DNA of 12,146 nt from Candidatus Bathyarchaeota archaeon (GTDB lineage: Archaea; Thermoproteota; Bathyarchaeia; Bathyarchaeales; Bathyarchaeaceae). The notes beneath the pieces were generated by a model. That model was not told the origin of the DNA and ran no database searches. It worked only from the letters and a program-made list of their open reading frames with translations. This document shows, piece by piece, positions 1-5,377 of this stretch. The position numbers were made by a program, and so were the translations under genes. Where the stretch lies: positions 1 to 12,146 of the forward strand of contig JAOZIC010000098.1 of assembly GCA_026014605.1 (NCBI GenBank), read 5' to 3'. Numbering within the stretch: the stretch's first letter is position 1; each line of letters begins with the position of its first letter.

Positions 1-1
1 T

Positions 2-331
2 CCTGAAGATGCGTTGTATGCGGTAAAAATAAGCGGCGATTACAGTTACGTCCAAGCCCGTAGCGTACCCGCTCAAACAGAACCTTACCCTGAATTGACC
101 GAGGTTATAGAACAACAAACTGTATTCAATTTAACTGATGTTGCTGGGTCTGCGGTTGGTTTTCGGCTTCCAAGCTATATGGATGAAATCAACGTAAGCG
201 GTTACCATATGCATTTCATCAGTGACGACGAACTCTCAGGCGGGCACCTGCTGGATTGTGTCGTGGAAAACGTTACAATCGAGATAGACGTCACCTATGA
301 TTACGAGTTAGTTCTGCTGGGAACTTCGTAA
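2..331 (+). CDS. budA: Alpha-acetolactate decarboxylase, C-terminal part (cut by window edge)
   Basis: This enzyme converts acetolactate to acetoin in the cytoplasm. The reading frame is open from base 2, so the true start lies upstream; the TTG at 14 is internal. The visible 109 residues match the second half of the family: a YAVKISG strand, an ARSVPAQTEPYPELTEV segment, a VGFRLPSY strand, then NVSGYHMHFISDD and SGGHLLD. The two histidines of HMH and the histidine of GGH are at the positions of three zinc ligands in characterised acetolactate decarboxylases. The family is usually about 230-260 residues, so over half is missing. An alpha/beta hydrolase follows 27 bases downstream on the same strand and may be co-transcribed. 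Family assignment is firm from motif order; physiological role in this organism is inferred. Confidence 0.9.
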   Translation, partial: PEDALYAVKISGDYSYVQARSVPAQTEPYPELTEVIEQQTVFNLTDVAGSAVGFRLPSYMDEINVSGYHMHFISDDELSGGHLLDCVVENVTIEIDVTYDYELVLLGTS

Positions 332-358
332 CGGGTGTGTTTGTAAGAAAAAATCTTA

Positions 359-1186
359 ATGCTTGTTCGCTTTACAGTATTTTTTGTGGGTAATGTTTTG
401 GTTGAAAAAGGGGTTTTTGGTAACGGAGTTCCATATGTTAAATTTGGCGAAGGAGACAAACCTCTTCTAGTTTTTAGTGGTGGACCCGGTAACTATTTGC
501 CTTCAGATTTAATGATTCGACTGTTTGGGCAGTTCAAGCTGTTGTCGAAAAACTATGTTGTTTACGTGATGTCAAGAAAATCTGGGTTGCCCGAAGGTTA
601 CACCACCCGAGATATGGCAAAAGACTACGCAACAGTGATAAACACCGAATTCGGAGGCGGACCCTTAGACGTTATGGGAATGTCTTATGGCGGCTTAATT
701 GTGCAGCATCTGGCTGCGGATTATCCTGAGCTTATTCGGCGCATGGTTATTGCTATGTCTGTTTACCAGTTTAGCGACAAAGGAAACAAGCTAGACATGC
801 GTTTTGCGCATCTTCTAAGTGAAAACAAACGCAGAGCCGCTTTATCCAGTATGGGTGACTCAATGGACAATGGCATCAAACGAGGAATGTTGAAGCTGTT
901 CTTGTGGCTTATTGCTCCTATTATGTACGGCAAACCTGAACATCCAACAGATTTGGTTGTGGAAGGCAAAGCCGAATTGTTGCACAACACCAAAAGCCGT
1001 CTTGCAGAAATCAAAGTTCCAACCTTGGTTATTGGCGGTGACAACGACTTTTATTGTCCTGTAGAACGGTTACGTGAAACGGCTGATGGAATTGCAGGTT
1101 CTGAACTTGTTATCTATGAAGGTAAGGGGCATATGATTTCGGGAAAGCAGTTTGACAAAGACCTTCTTGCGTTTTTGAATGTGTAG
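359..1186 (+). CDS. Alpha/beta hydrolase
   Basis: A 275-residue alpha/beta-hydrolase fold protein, probably cytoplasmic. An oxyanion-hole-type GGPG lies at residues 41-44. The nucleophile elbow GMSYG is at 107-111 with Ser109, the acid is probably Asp230 in GGDNDFYCP, and His258 is in GKGHMI, so the catalytic triad looks complete. A lid region between about 135 and 205 separates the core halves. The substrate cannot be told from sequence; proline iminopeptidase-like peptidases, esterases and C-C hydrolases share this layout. The start is uncertain: the ATG at 359 has no ribosome binding site, and in-frame GTG (residue 10) or TTG (residue 14) would give a more typical N-terminus. Third codon positions are G/T-rich, unlike the A/C-rich downstream operons. 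It is 27 bases after the decarboxylase gene. Confidence 0.85.
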   Translation: MLVRFTVFFVGNVLVEKGVFGNGVPYVKFGEGDKPLLVFSGGPGNYLPSDLMIRLFGQFKLLSKNYVVYVMSRKSGLPEGYTTRDMAKDYATVINTEFGGGPLDVMGMSYGGLIVQHLAADYPELIRRMVIAMSVYQFSDKGNKLDMRFAHLLSENKRRAALSSMGDSMDNGIKRGMLKLFLWLIAPIMYGKPEHPTDLVVEGKAELLHNTKSRLAEIKVPTLVIGGDNDFYCPVERLRETADGIAGSELVIYEGKGHMISGKQFDKDLLAFLNV

Positions 1187-1210
1187 TTGGTTTTCAAAGC
1201 CGTCTTTTTT

Positions 1211-1231
1211 GGGGTGCGCGCCCCGTTTTTT
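1211..1231 (+). terminator. Hairpin plus T-run terminator after the hydrolase
   Basis: GGGG and CCCC arms (1211-1214 and 1221-1224, extendable by one T-G wobble pair) enclose a six-base loop and are followed by one G and six Ts (1226-1231). This lies 25 bases after the hydrolase stop. Archaeal termination mainly needs the T-run; the hairpin may only help. No run of the family was tested. Confidence 0.55.
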
Positions 1232-1331
1232 GGGTTTGAATTTGTGTGTTTTTTGCGTTTTTGTGGTAGTTCTGTTCTACAGTTCAGGTACAGATTCCTG
1301 ATATTGATTGGGTGTCTATTTTGTGAATAAA

Positions 1332-1385
1332 TTTTTTGGATTCTTTGTTTTTTTGGATTTTATTTACATTTTTTGGCTTTTTTGG
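1332..1385 (+). repeat. Four copies of TTTTTTGG
   Basis: TTTTTTGG occurs at 1332-1339, 1349-1356, 1369-1376 and 1378-1385, with offsets of 17, 20 and 9 bases. On the other strand these are CCAAAAAA blocks. The runs could act as repeated U-rich terminators for upstream transcription or as curved DNA, or may be simple low-complexity sequence. Confidence 0.5.
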
Positions 1386-1404
1386 CGTTGTAAGAATAGT
1401 GTTG

Positions 1405-1422
1405 TAATATGCTTGGATATTA
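1405..1422. promoter_or_regulatory. Inverted repeat upstream of the PadR promoter
   Basis: TAATAT (1405-1410) and ATATTA (1417-1422) form a perfect 6-base inverted repeat around GCTTGG. Its left half belongs to the nine-base word TGTAATATG (1403-1411), which occurs again at 1472-1480 as the left half of the second inverted repeat. The shared word suggests two related sites for one regulator, probably the PadR protein encoded next. Confidence 0.4.
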
Positions 1423-1439
1423 TCTGTTGTCACATTTAC

Positions 1440-1447
1440 CTTTAAAT
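1440..1447 (+). promoter_or_regulatory. TATA-like box CTTTAAAT
   Basis: CTTTAAAT is a good archaeal TATA-box match. RNA would start near 1470, at the edge of the inverted repeat at 1475-1498, so a protein bound there could block transcription. A competing box is TATAAAT at 1500-1506, which would give a leader of about ten bases. Which one is used cannot be decided by eye. Confidence 0.4.
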
Positions 1448-1474
1448 CTGGGTTTGGAGTGTTAATTAAAATGT

Positions 1475-1498
1475 AATATGTCTGGAAACGGACATATT
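1475..1498. promoter_or_regulatory. Probable operator of the PadR gene
   Basis: AATATGTC (1475-1482) and GACATATT (1491-1498) form a perfect 8-base inverted repeat with an 8-base spacer. PadR-family repressors are known to bind ATGT/ACAT dyads; here ATGT and ACAT are 10 bases apart. The site abuts the TATAAAT at 1500-1506 and is 42 bases before the PadR start, the usual place for autorepression. The binding protein is inferred from position. Confidence 0.6.
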
Positions 1499-1539
1499 GT
1501 ATAAATGTAGACCATAACTACAAAAGGAAGATAAAAAAC

Positions 1540-1932
1540 ATGAACCACCAAACAATAAGAAAAGCCGAAATCAAACTCGTAAGAGGACTACTCGACTTGG
1601 TTGTCCTAGGATTGCTGAAAGAAAAATCCACCCACGGATATGGAATAATCACAAGCATACGAACAAAATTCGGCGTCTATTTCGGCCCAAGCACAGTTTA
1701 CCCACTCCTTAACGAACTAGAAAAGAAAGGCAGCATCAAAAGCGAATGGGACCTAACCCACGACCGCCCACGAAAAGTCTACTCCCTAACCGTAGACGGA
1801 AGCAGCCTACTAACAGGAGTAGAAGAATCACTCTTCCAGATATGCACCCGACTAAACGAATTCGGAATGAACCGACTACGATTCAACTCACCCCTTGAAA
1901 CCCCACAAGTCGAAAACGTGATGAAACTATGA
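1540..1932 (+). CDS. PadR-family transcriptional regulator
   Basis: A 130-residue cytoplasmic DNA-binding protein of the PadR winged-helix family. Visible hallmarks are the first helix with LDLVVLGLLKE (18-28), HGYG (32-35), the recognition segment STVYPLLNELEKKGSI (51-66) and the wing RPRKVYSLT (76-84). A short C-terminal helix (about 87-113) for dimerisation matches the small PadR subgroup. The ATG at 1540 is chosen because an AGGAAG ribosome binding site ends 9 bases before it. Two inverted repeats upstream suggest autoregulation. The effector is unknown; family members often sense small aromatic molecules or drugs, and no transporter or enzyme target lies next door. Its stop overlaps the start of the zinc-ribbon gene (ATGA), so the two are probably translated together. 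Third codon positions are strongly A/C-rich. Confidence 0.88.
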   Translation: MNHQTIRKAEIKLVRGLLDLVVLGLLKEKSTHGYGIITSIRTKFGVYFGPSTVYPLLNELEKKGSIKSEWDLTHDRPRKVYSLTVDGSSLLTGVEESLFQICTRLNEFGMNRLRFNSPLETPQVENVMKL

Positions 1933-2132
1933 CCACAACACCAACAATACCCGAATGCAACATCTTTAGCGCATTACACGAAGCAATAACCCAAAAAGAC
2001 AAAAATGAACTAAAATTCGCCAAGTGCGACAAATGTGGACGCTTAACCCCCTACAGGCTGCGAAATCTAAAAGATGGTAGCCTAAAATGCAAAAAATGTG
2101 GAAAACACATTTTGCTATCATCCATGCGGTAA
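1929..2132 (+). CDS. Small zinc-ribbon protein, function unknown
   Basis: A 67-residue protein with two CxxC knuckles, C33-C36 (CDKCG) and C54-C57 (CKKCG), 17 residues apart, predicting one structural zinc in a ribbon fold. An N-terminal stretch of about 30 residues (an extra Cys10, then a helical FSALHEAI segment) carries no recognised domain. The basic segment between the knuckles (RLTPYRLRNLKDG) would suit nucleic-acid or protein binding. The start codon overlaps the PadR stop by four bases, so translational coupling is likely and the protein may be a partner or co-target of the PadR regulator. I do not recognise a named family; a transcription-factor-like role is only a guess. Confidence 0.75.
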   Translation: MTTTPTIPECNIFSALHEAITQKDKNELKFAKCDKCGRLTPYRLRNLKDGSLKCKKCGKHILLSSMR

Positions 2133-2142
2133 TCCCATATAA

Positions 2143-2155
2143 GCGCTAAAAGCGC
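2143..2155. terminator. Small hairpin after the zinc-ribbon gene
   Basis: GCGCT (2143-2147) and AGCGC (2151-2155) form a perfect five-base stem with an AAA loop, 10 bases after the zinc-ribbon stop. T-rich DNA follows at 2169-2225. The gene beyond is convergent, so termination is expected between 2133 and 2253. Confidence 0.35.
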
Positions 2156-2253
2156 CCTCATACACTTGGTGTCGACAGTTTCTTGTTTTGCGCCAGACTC
2201 AAAGTTTCTGATTGTTTTCTTCTTTAGGTTTGACTTTTCCAAAACTGGAGAAG

Positions 2254-2445
2254 TTACCCTAAAACTTCTTTTCTTAAACTTTGAACAAAACTTTCTTCGT
2301 TTTCTGCGAGTCTTTTCTTAACTTCTTTCCAGGTAGATGAACAATTCTTGTAAGCAACTCCGACGATACTGTGAATTGCCTTATCCACGTCCTGTTTGTT
2401 CTGTTTTGTTACCTCGATTCCCGCTTTTTCAAAAACTGAGTTCAT
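2254..2445 (-). CDS. 63-residue protein, function unknown
   Basis: A small, charged, mostly helical protein without signal peptide or membrane segment. The N-terminal half has FEKAGIEVTKQNKQDVDKAI, the centre HSIVGVAYKNCSSTWKEVKK with Cys35, and the tail is acidic then basic. It resembles short conserved hypothetical proteins I associate with archaeal genomes, but I cannot name a family. The frame extends to 2484, but I place the start at the ATG at 2445: a TTAAAT box on this strand at 2483-2488 would put the RNA start near 2460, downstream of the longer start. It lies between the HD-domain gene and a convergent zinc-ribbon gene, and its own promoter suggests independent transcription. Amino-acid composition and codon use look coding. 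Confidence 0.65.
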   Translation of the reverse strand: MNSVFEKAGIEVTKQNKQDVDKAIHSIVGVAYKNCSSTWKEVKKRLAENEESFVQSLRKEVLG

Positions 2446-2482
2446 ATGCCTAAAATAACACGTCAAACAACACAACCCCCTC

Positions 2483-2488
2483 ATTTAA
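2483..2488 (-). promoter_or_regulatory. TATA-like box for the 63-residue protein
   Basis: The minus strand reads TTAAAT here, about 40 bases before the ATG at 2445. With a spacing of about 26 bases, RNA would begin near 2460 with a leader of roughly 15 bases. This decides in favour of the shorter reading frame. Confidence 0.4.
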
Positions 2489-2534
2489 TGTGTTATTACC
2501 TCCCACTTTTTTGATTTTAGGTCTTCTGCATGCA

Positions 2535-2553
2535 AACCCACAAGAAATGGGTT
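2535..2553 (-). terminator. Hairpin just after the HD-domain gene
   Basis: AACCCA and TGGGTT (2535-2540 and 2548-2553) form a six-base stem with a seven-base loop, one base beyond the stop of the HD-domain gene. No T-run follows directly on the minus strand, so this may be an RNA 3'-end stabiliser rather than a terminator, or chance. Confidence 0.3.
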
Positions 2554-2554
2554 A

Positions 2555-3454
2555 TCACATTTTTCGTTGCAATGCCTTCTTGACCTGCGAATCTAACAAG
2601 TCAGCATAATGCAGTGCAATGGCTTCTGGAGTTTCCGGAGAAACAGGTGAACCCCACTCGTTTTTGCCGTGGTGACTTAACATAAGATGACTTAGCTGCA
2701 TTTTGAGGTCTTGGGGGAAATCAGGGAATTTTTGGTTTATTATGTTGTGGATTATGCGGTCGCCGACGATTACGTGGCTGATCAGGGTTTCTTCGTTTGT
2801 TATTGTTGGCAAAGAGTTGTCAAAAATGTATGTTTGAGTTTTGCCGATGTCGTGCAGGATTGCTCCACAATACAGCAAATCTTCGTTAACACCATAAAAC
2901 CCGCTTATGTTCTTACAAAGCTTCAACACGCCAACAGTATGCTCCAAGTTGCCGCTAGCGTAATTGTGGTGCATCGACCTTGCCGACGGTGCAGTCATAA
3001 ACTGTTGGGTGAACTGTTCATCGTCAAATATTGATTCAAGCAAACTCTTCAGATGAATGTTCTTCAAACCGCTGATTGTTGCTTTAATCTCCGCCATAAG
3101 CGCCTCTGGCTCTTTTTCACATGTAGCCCTGAAGTCTTCTGGTCTGTAGTCTTCACCGTGGCATTTGGTGACTTTGGCGGGGTCGTTAACGCTTAACGAC
3201 TTGTACATTTGGCTGTATTGTCCTTCCAGTCTTAGAACGTCGCCTTTGTTGCAGTTGTCATATACTGTTTGAACTGTGGTTTGGTCAAAAAATAGTCGAA
3301 CAGTTGTTGTTCCGGTTCTGTCTCCCATTTTTAGTTCGATGTAGTCTTTGCTGTGCCTGTCTTGCCGTATTCTTTTGTCGTAGACTTGGAGTTTGATTGC
3401 AGTGTATCCGTCTTGGAGGTTTTTGACAAATTGCTTTTTTTCGTTGATGGTCAT
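2555..3454 (-). CDS. OB-fold and HD-domain protein, YhaM-like 3'-5' exoribonuclease candidate
   Basis: A 299-residue cytoplasmic protein. Residues about 18-95 form an OB-fold nucleic-acid-binding domain (repeated beta strands, GDVLRLEGQY at 71-80); residues about 155-290 form an HD metal-dependent phosphohydrolase domain. Metal-binding candidates are His172 (GNLEHT), His201-Asp202 (ILHDIGK), His227, His261-His262 (LSHHGKNEWGSP) and Asp285. The order OB then HD, plus the motifs around His172 and His261, match Bacillus YhaM, which degrades RNA and single-stranded DNA from the 3' end; length is similar to YhaM (about 314). Activity here is inferred. The ATG at 3454 has a GAGGAA ribosome binding site seven bases upstream. 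It is divergent from the glutamate synthase operon. The last 35 or so codons switch from A/C-ending to G/T-ending. Confidence 0.85.
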   Translation of the reverse strand: MTINEKKQFVKNLQDGYTAIKLQVYDKRIRQDRHSKDYIELKMGDRTGTTTVRLFFDQTTVQTVYDNCNKGDVLRLEGQYSQMYKSLSVNDPAKVTKCHGEDYRPEDFRATCEKEPEALMAEIKATISGLKNIHLKSLLESIFDDEQFTQQFMTAPSARSMHHNYASGNLEHTVGVLKLCKNISGFYGVNEDLLYCGAILHDIGKTQTYIFDNSLPTITNEETLISHVIVGDRIIHNIINQKFPDFPQDLKMQLSHLMLSHHGKNEWGSPVSPETPEAIALHYADLLDSQVKKALQRKM

Positions 3455-3585
3455 TTTATTTTCCTCTTTGTTGTAAGCGCGTGTATGGTGGTTTTTTTCT
3501 TTGTTTATTTTGTGTGGATGTACTGTTTATGTGTTTACTTGTGGGCGTTCATTGGGGTTGAATGTTCTTTCAATTTTTGGAAATC

Positions 3586-3593
3586 TTTATAAG
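3586..3593 (+). promoter_or_regulatory. TATA box of the glutamate synthase operon
   Basis: TTTATAAG is a strong archaeal TATA box. RNA start is expected near 3613-3618, inside the inverted repeat at 3611-3632 and about 40 bases before the polyferredoxin start codon. No other promoter is seen between operon genes. Confidence 0.6.
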
Positions 3594-3610
3594 CTGCTAC
3601 AATACATGCA

Positions 3611-3632
3611 ATACGGCAATAGGTTGCCGTAT
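3611..3632. promoter_or_regulatory. Perfect inverted repeat at the operon start, probable operator
   Basis: ATACGGCAA (3611-3619) and TTGCCGTAT (3624-3632) are exact reverse complements separated by TAGG. Two more GC pairs can form outside if A3610 is bulged. It overlaps the RNA start predicted from the TATA box 18 bases upstream, the usual place for an archaeal repressor site. It does not match the GGAA-N6-TTCC consensus of the nitrogen regulator NrpR. A hairpin in the mRNA leader is the alternative role. Confidence 0.65.
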
Positions 3633-3657
3633 GCCTACCTTTGTTGAGGAAAAAACA

Positions 3658-4101
3658 ATGAAAAGGGTCACAGTCAAACAAGAAGCCTGCATCGGATGCG
3701 GACTCTGCCAAGTCTACTGTACAATAGAACACTCAAAAACCAAAGATCCAATCAAAGCCTACCTGCAAGAACAACCAAAACCAGTAAGCCGAGTACGAGT
3801 AGAAACAAGCAAACCCAACTCGATTTCAATACGATGCCAACAATGCAAAGACACACCATGCGTAAACGCGTGCCTAACAGGAGCAATGACCCTAGACAAA
3901 GAAACTGGACTGGTTACACACGACCCAGAAAAATGCATCGGATGCTGGACATGTGTAATGGTTTGTCCATACGGCGCAGTAAAACCTGATTCTACAGGAA
4001 AAATCATCGCAAAATGTGACCTCTGCCCAGACAGAGAAGTTCCAGCATGCGTAGAAAACTGTCCAAACGAAGCCCTAGTCTGCGAAGAGGTGGATGAGTA
4101 A
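3658..4101 (+). CDS. Polyferredoxin with four predicted [4Fe-4S] clusters (HycB/CooF-like)
   Basis: A 147-residue soluble electron carrier. Sixteen cysteines fall in the four-cluster pattern of HycB/CooF/DmsB-type ferredoxins: C11-C14-C17-C21, C60-C63-C68-C72, C93-C96-C99-C103 and C120-C123-C131-C135, plus a spare Cys142. It is first in the operon, directly abutting the FAD oxidoreductase gene (stop 4101, start 4102), so it most likely passes electrons between that flavoprotein and the FMN subunit of glutamate synthase. The ATG at 3658 is preferred over in-frame ATGs at 3562 and 3631 because GAGGA lies eight bases before it and both upstream ATGs fall before or at the predicted RNA start. Family members also serve other oxidoreductases; the partner here is inferred from the operon. 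Confidence 0.9.
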   Translation: MKRVTVKQEACIGCGLCQVYCTIEHSKTKDPIKAYLQEQPKPVSRVRVETSKPNSISIRCQQCKDTPCVNACLTGAMTLDKETGLVTHDPEKCIGCWTCVMVCPYGAVKPDSTGKIIAKCDLCPDREVPACVENCPNEALVCEEVDE

Positions 4102-5376
4102 ATGACAAAATACGTGATAATAGGCGGCTCCGCAGGAGGAATCGGAGCAGTAGAAGCAATACGCGAAGTAGACCCCGCAGGCGAGCTAGTTGTAATCTCT
4201 GACGAAAAAGTTCCCCAATATTCGCGTCCAATGATATCCGAATACGTCAGCAGAGAAGCAACATTGGACACCATGAAATATCGCGCAGACCAGTTCTGGA
4301 AAGACAACAACGTCCAAGCCCTTACTGGACATGTTGCAACCAAAATAGACTTTGCAAAAAAGATGGTTGAACTGGACGGCAAACAAACAATCAGTTACGA
4401 TAAACTGTTAATCGCCACAGGCGGAAAACCCTTCGTTCCCAGAATGGAAGGCAGCGACAAAAGTGGCGTATTCACATTCACAGAACTTTCCAGCGCAGAA
4501 GGAATAGAAGCCAAAGTAGAACAATCCAAAAGCGCTGTAGTTATCGGCGGAGGATTAATCGGAGTCAGCGCAGCCGAAGCGCTGGTAAAACGAGGAATAA
4601 AAGTAACCCTAGTGGAACTTAAAGACAAAATCCTCAACCTAATCTTGGACGAAACCGCCTCAGACATCGCAGAAAAGGTACTCACAGACGACGGAGTAAC
4701 CGTAATCACAGGTCAAAGCGTCCAAAAAATACTCGGCAAACAAGACAAACCCGACACAGTCGGCGGGGTGGTAATGACTGACGGCACACAAATCAGCTGC
4801 GACTTGGTAGTTGTTGCAATCGGAGTAATCCCAAGAACCGACCTAGTCAAAGACTCCGCAGTCAAAGTAAACCGCGGAATCGTAGTAGACCGCCACATGC
4901 AAACCAGTGTCGCAGACGTTTACGCCTGTGGAGACGTAGCAGAAGCCCACGACTTTCTAATCAACGGAAACAGGCTCCTGCCCCTTTGGCCACTGGCACA
5001 TCTGGGCGGACGCGTAGCAGGCTACAACATGGCAGGAAAACAAACAGAATACGAAGGCGGCACAGTAATGAGCTCCCTGAAATACTTTGATTTGCCTGTC
5101 ATCACAGTGGGAACTGTAAACCCACAAAACATCAGCGACTACGAAGTGTTAGTTGAATACAAACCAGAAAAAACTGTTTACAAAAAGATACTGCTCAAAG
5201 ACGGCAAGATAGAAGGCTTCATCTTTCTGGGAGACCTTGAGAAAGCTGGCATATTCTTCCGACTGTTAAAGAACAGTGTTGATGTTACTGAAATCAAGGA
5301 CATGCTTCTTTCCGAAGATTTTGGCATCGTTGCACTGCCCGAGCAGCTAAGACAAGAAATGTTTGTGGTGAACTAA
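4102..5376 (+). CDS. FAD/NAD(P)-dependent oxidoreductase, electron-input subunit
   Basis: A 424-residue pyridine nucleotide-disulfide oxidoreductase family flavoprotein. Visible are the FAD dinucleotide fold (VIIGGSAGGIG, 5-15), ATGGKP (105-110), the NAD(P) fold (VVIGGGLIGVSAAEAL, 146-161) and the second FAD motif YACGDVAEA (274-282). The position that carries a redox cysteine in CoA-disulfide reductase-like members reads YSRPMISEY (40-48), so no disulfide chemistry is expected; this resembles rubredoxin reductase and NirB N-terminal types. It is not GltD-like: it lacks the N-terminal Fe-S region of bacterial glutamate synthase small subunits. It starts immediately after the polyferredoxin stop and ends one base before the glutaminase gene. 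Likely job: transfer of electrons from NAD(P)H to the polyferredoxin or FMN subunit. The last 50 or so codons shift to G/T endings. Confidence 0.87.
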   Translation: MTKYVIIGGSAGGIGAVEAIREVDPAGELVVISDEKVPQYSRPMISEYVSREATLDTMKYRADQFWKDNNVQALTGHVATKIDFAKKMVELDGKQTISYDKLLIATGGKPFVPRMEGSDKSGVFTFTELSSAEGIEAKVEQSKSAVVIGGGLIGVSAAEALVKRGIKVTLVELKDKILNLILDETASDIAEKVLTDDGVTVITGQSVQKILGKQDKPDTVGGVVMTDGTQISCDLVVVAIGVIPRTDLVKDSAVKVNRGIVVDRHMQTSVADVYACGDVAEAHDFLINGNRLLPLWPLAHLGGRVAGYNMAGKQTEYEGGTVMSSLKYFDLPVITVGTVNPQNISDYEVLVEYKPEKTVYKKILLKDGKIEGFIFLGDLEKAGIFFRLLKNSVDVTEIKDMLLSEDFGIVALPEQLRQEMFVVN

Positions 5377-5377
5377 G

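Larger units (their letters stand above)
1187..1539. other. 353-base T-rich intergenic regulatory region
   Basis: No gene is seen here on either strand. After the terminator-like hairpin come a small TCAGG/CCTGA inverted repeat near 1284-1301, a block with four TTTTTTGG copies, then two inverted repeats around a TTTAAAT box, a TATAAAT box and an AAGGAAG ribosome binding site just before the PadR gene. The second half reads as the control region of that regulator; the first half is low-complexity T-rich DNA. Confidence 0.6.

Noticed and set aside
2051..2242. 63-residue minus-strand frame opposite the zinc-ribbon gene
   Set aside because: It overlaps the zinc-ribbon coding sequence, and its basic composition mirrors the opposite strand. 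The CxxC pairs support the plus-strand gene.
3562..3657. Longer N-terminus for the polyferredoxin starting at 3562 or 3631
   Set aside because: These starts lie before or at the predicted RNA start and within the palindrome; the 3658 start has a proper GAGGA and fits the family's N-terminus.
3759..4382. 207-residue open frame on the minus strand opposite the polyferredoxin and flavoprotein genes
   Set aside because: It is antisense to two clearly recognised genes, crosses their boundary, has Ser/Thr-rich shadow composition and no family motif. A/C-rich third positions on the coding strand leave few stops on the other strand.
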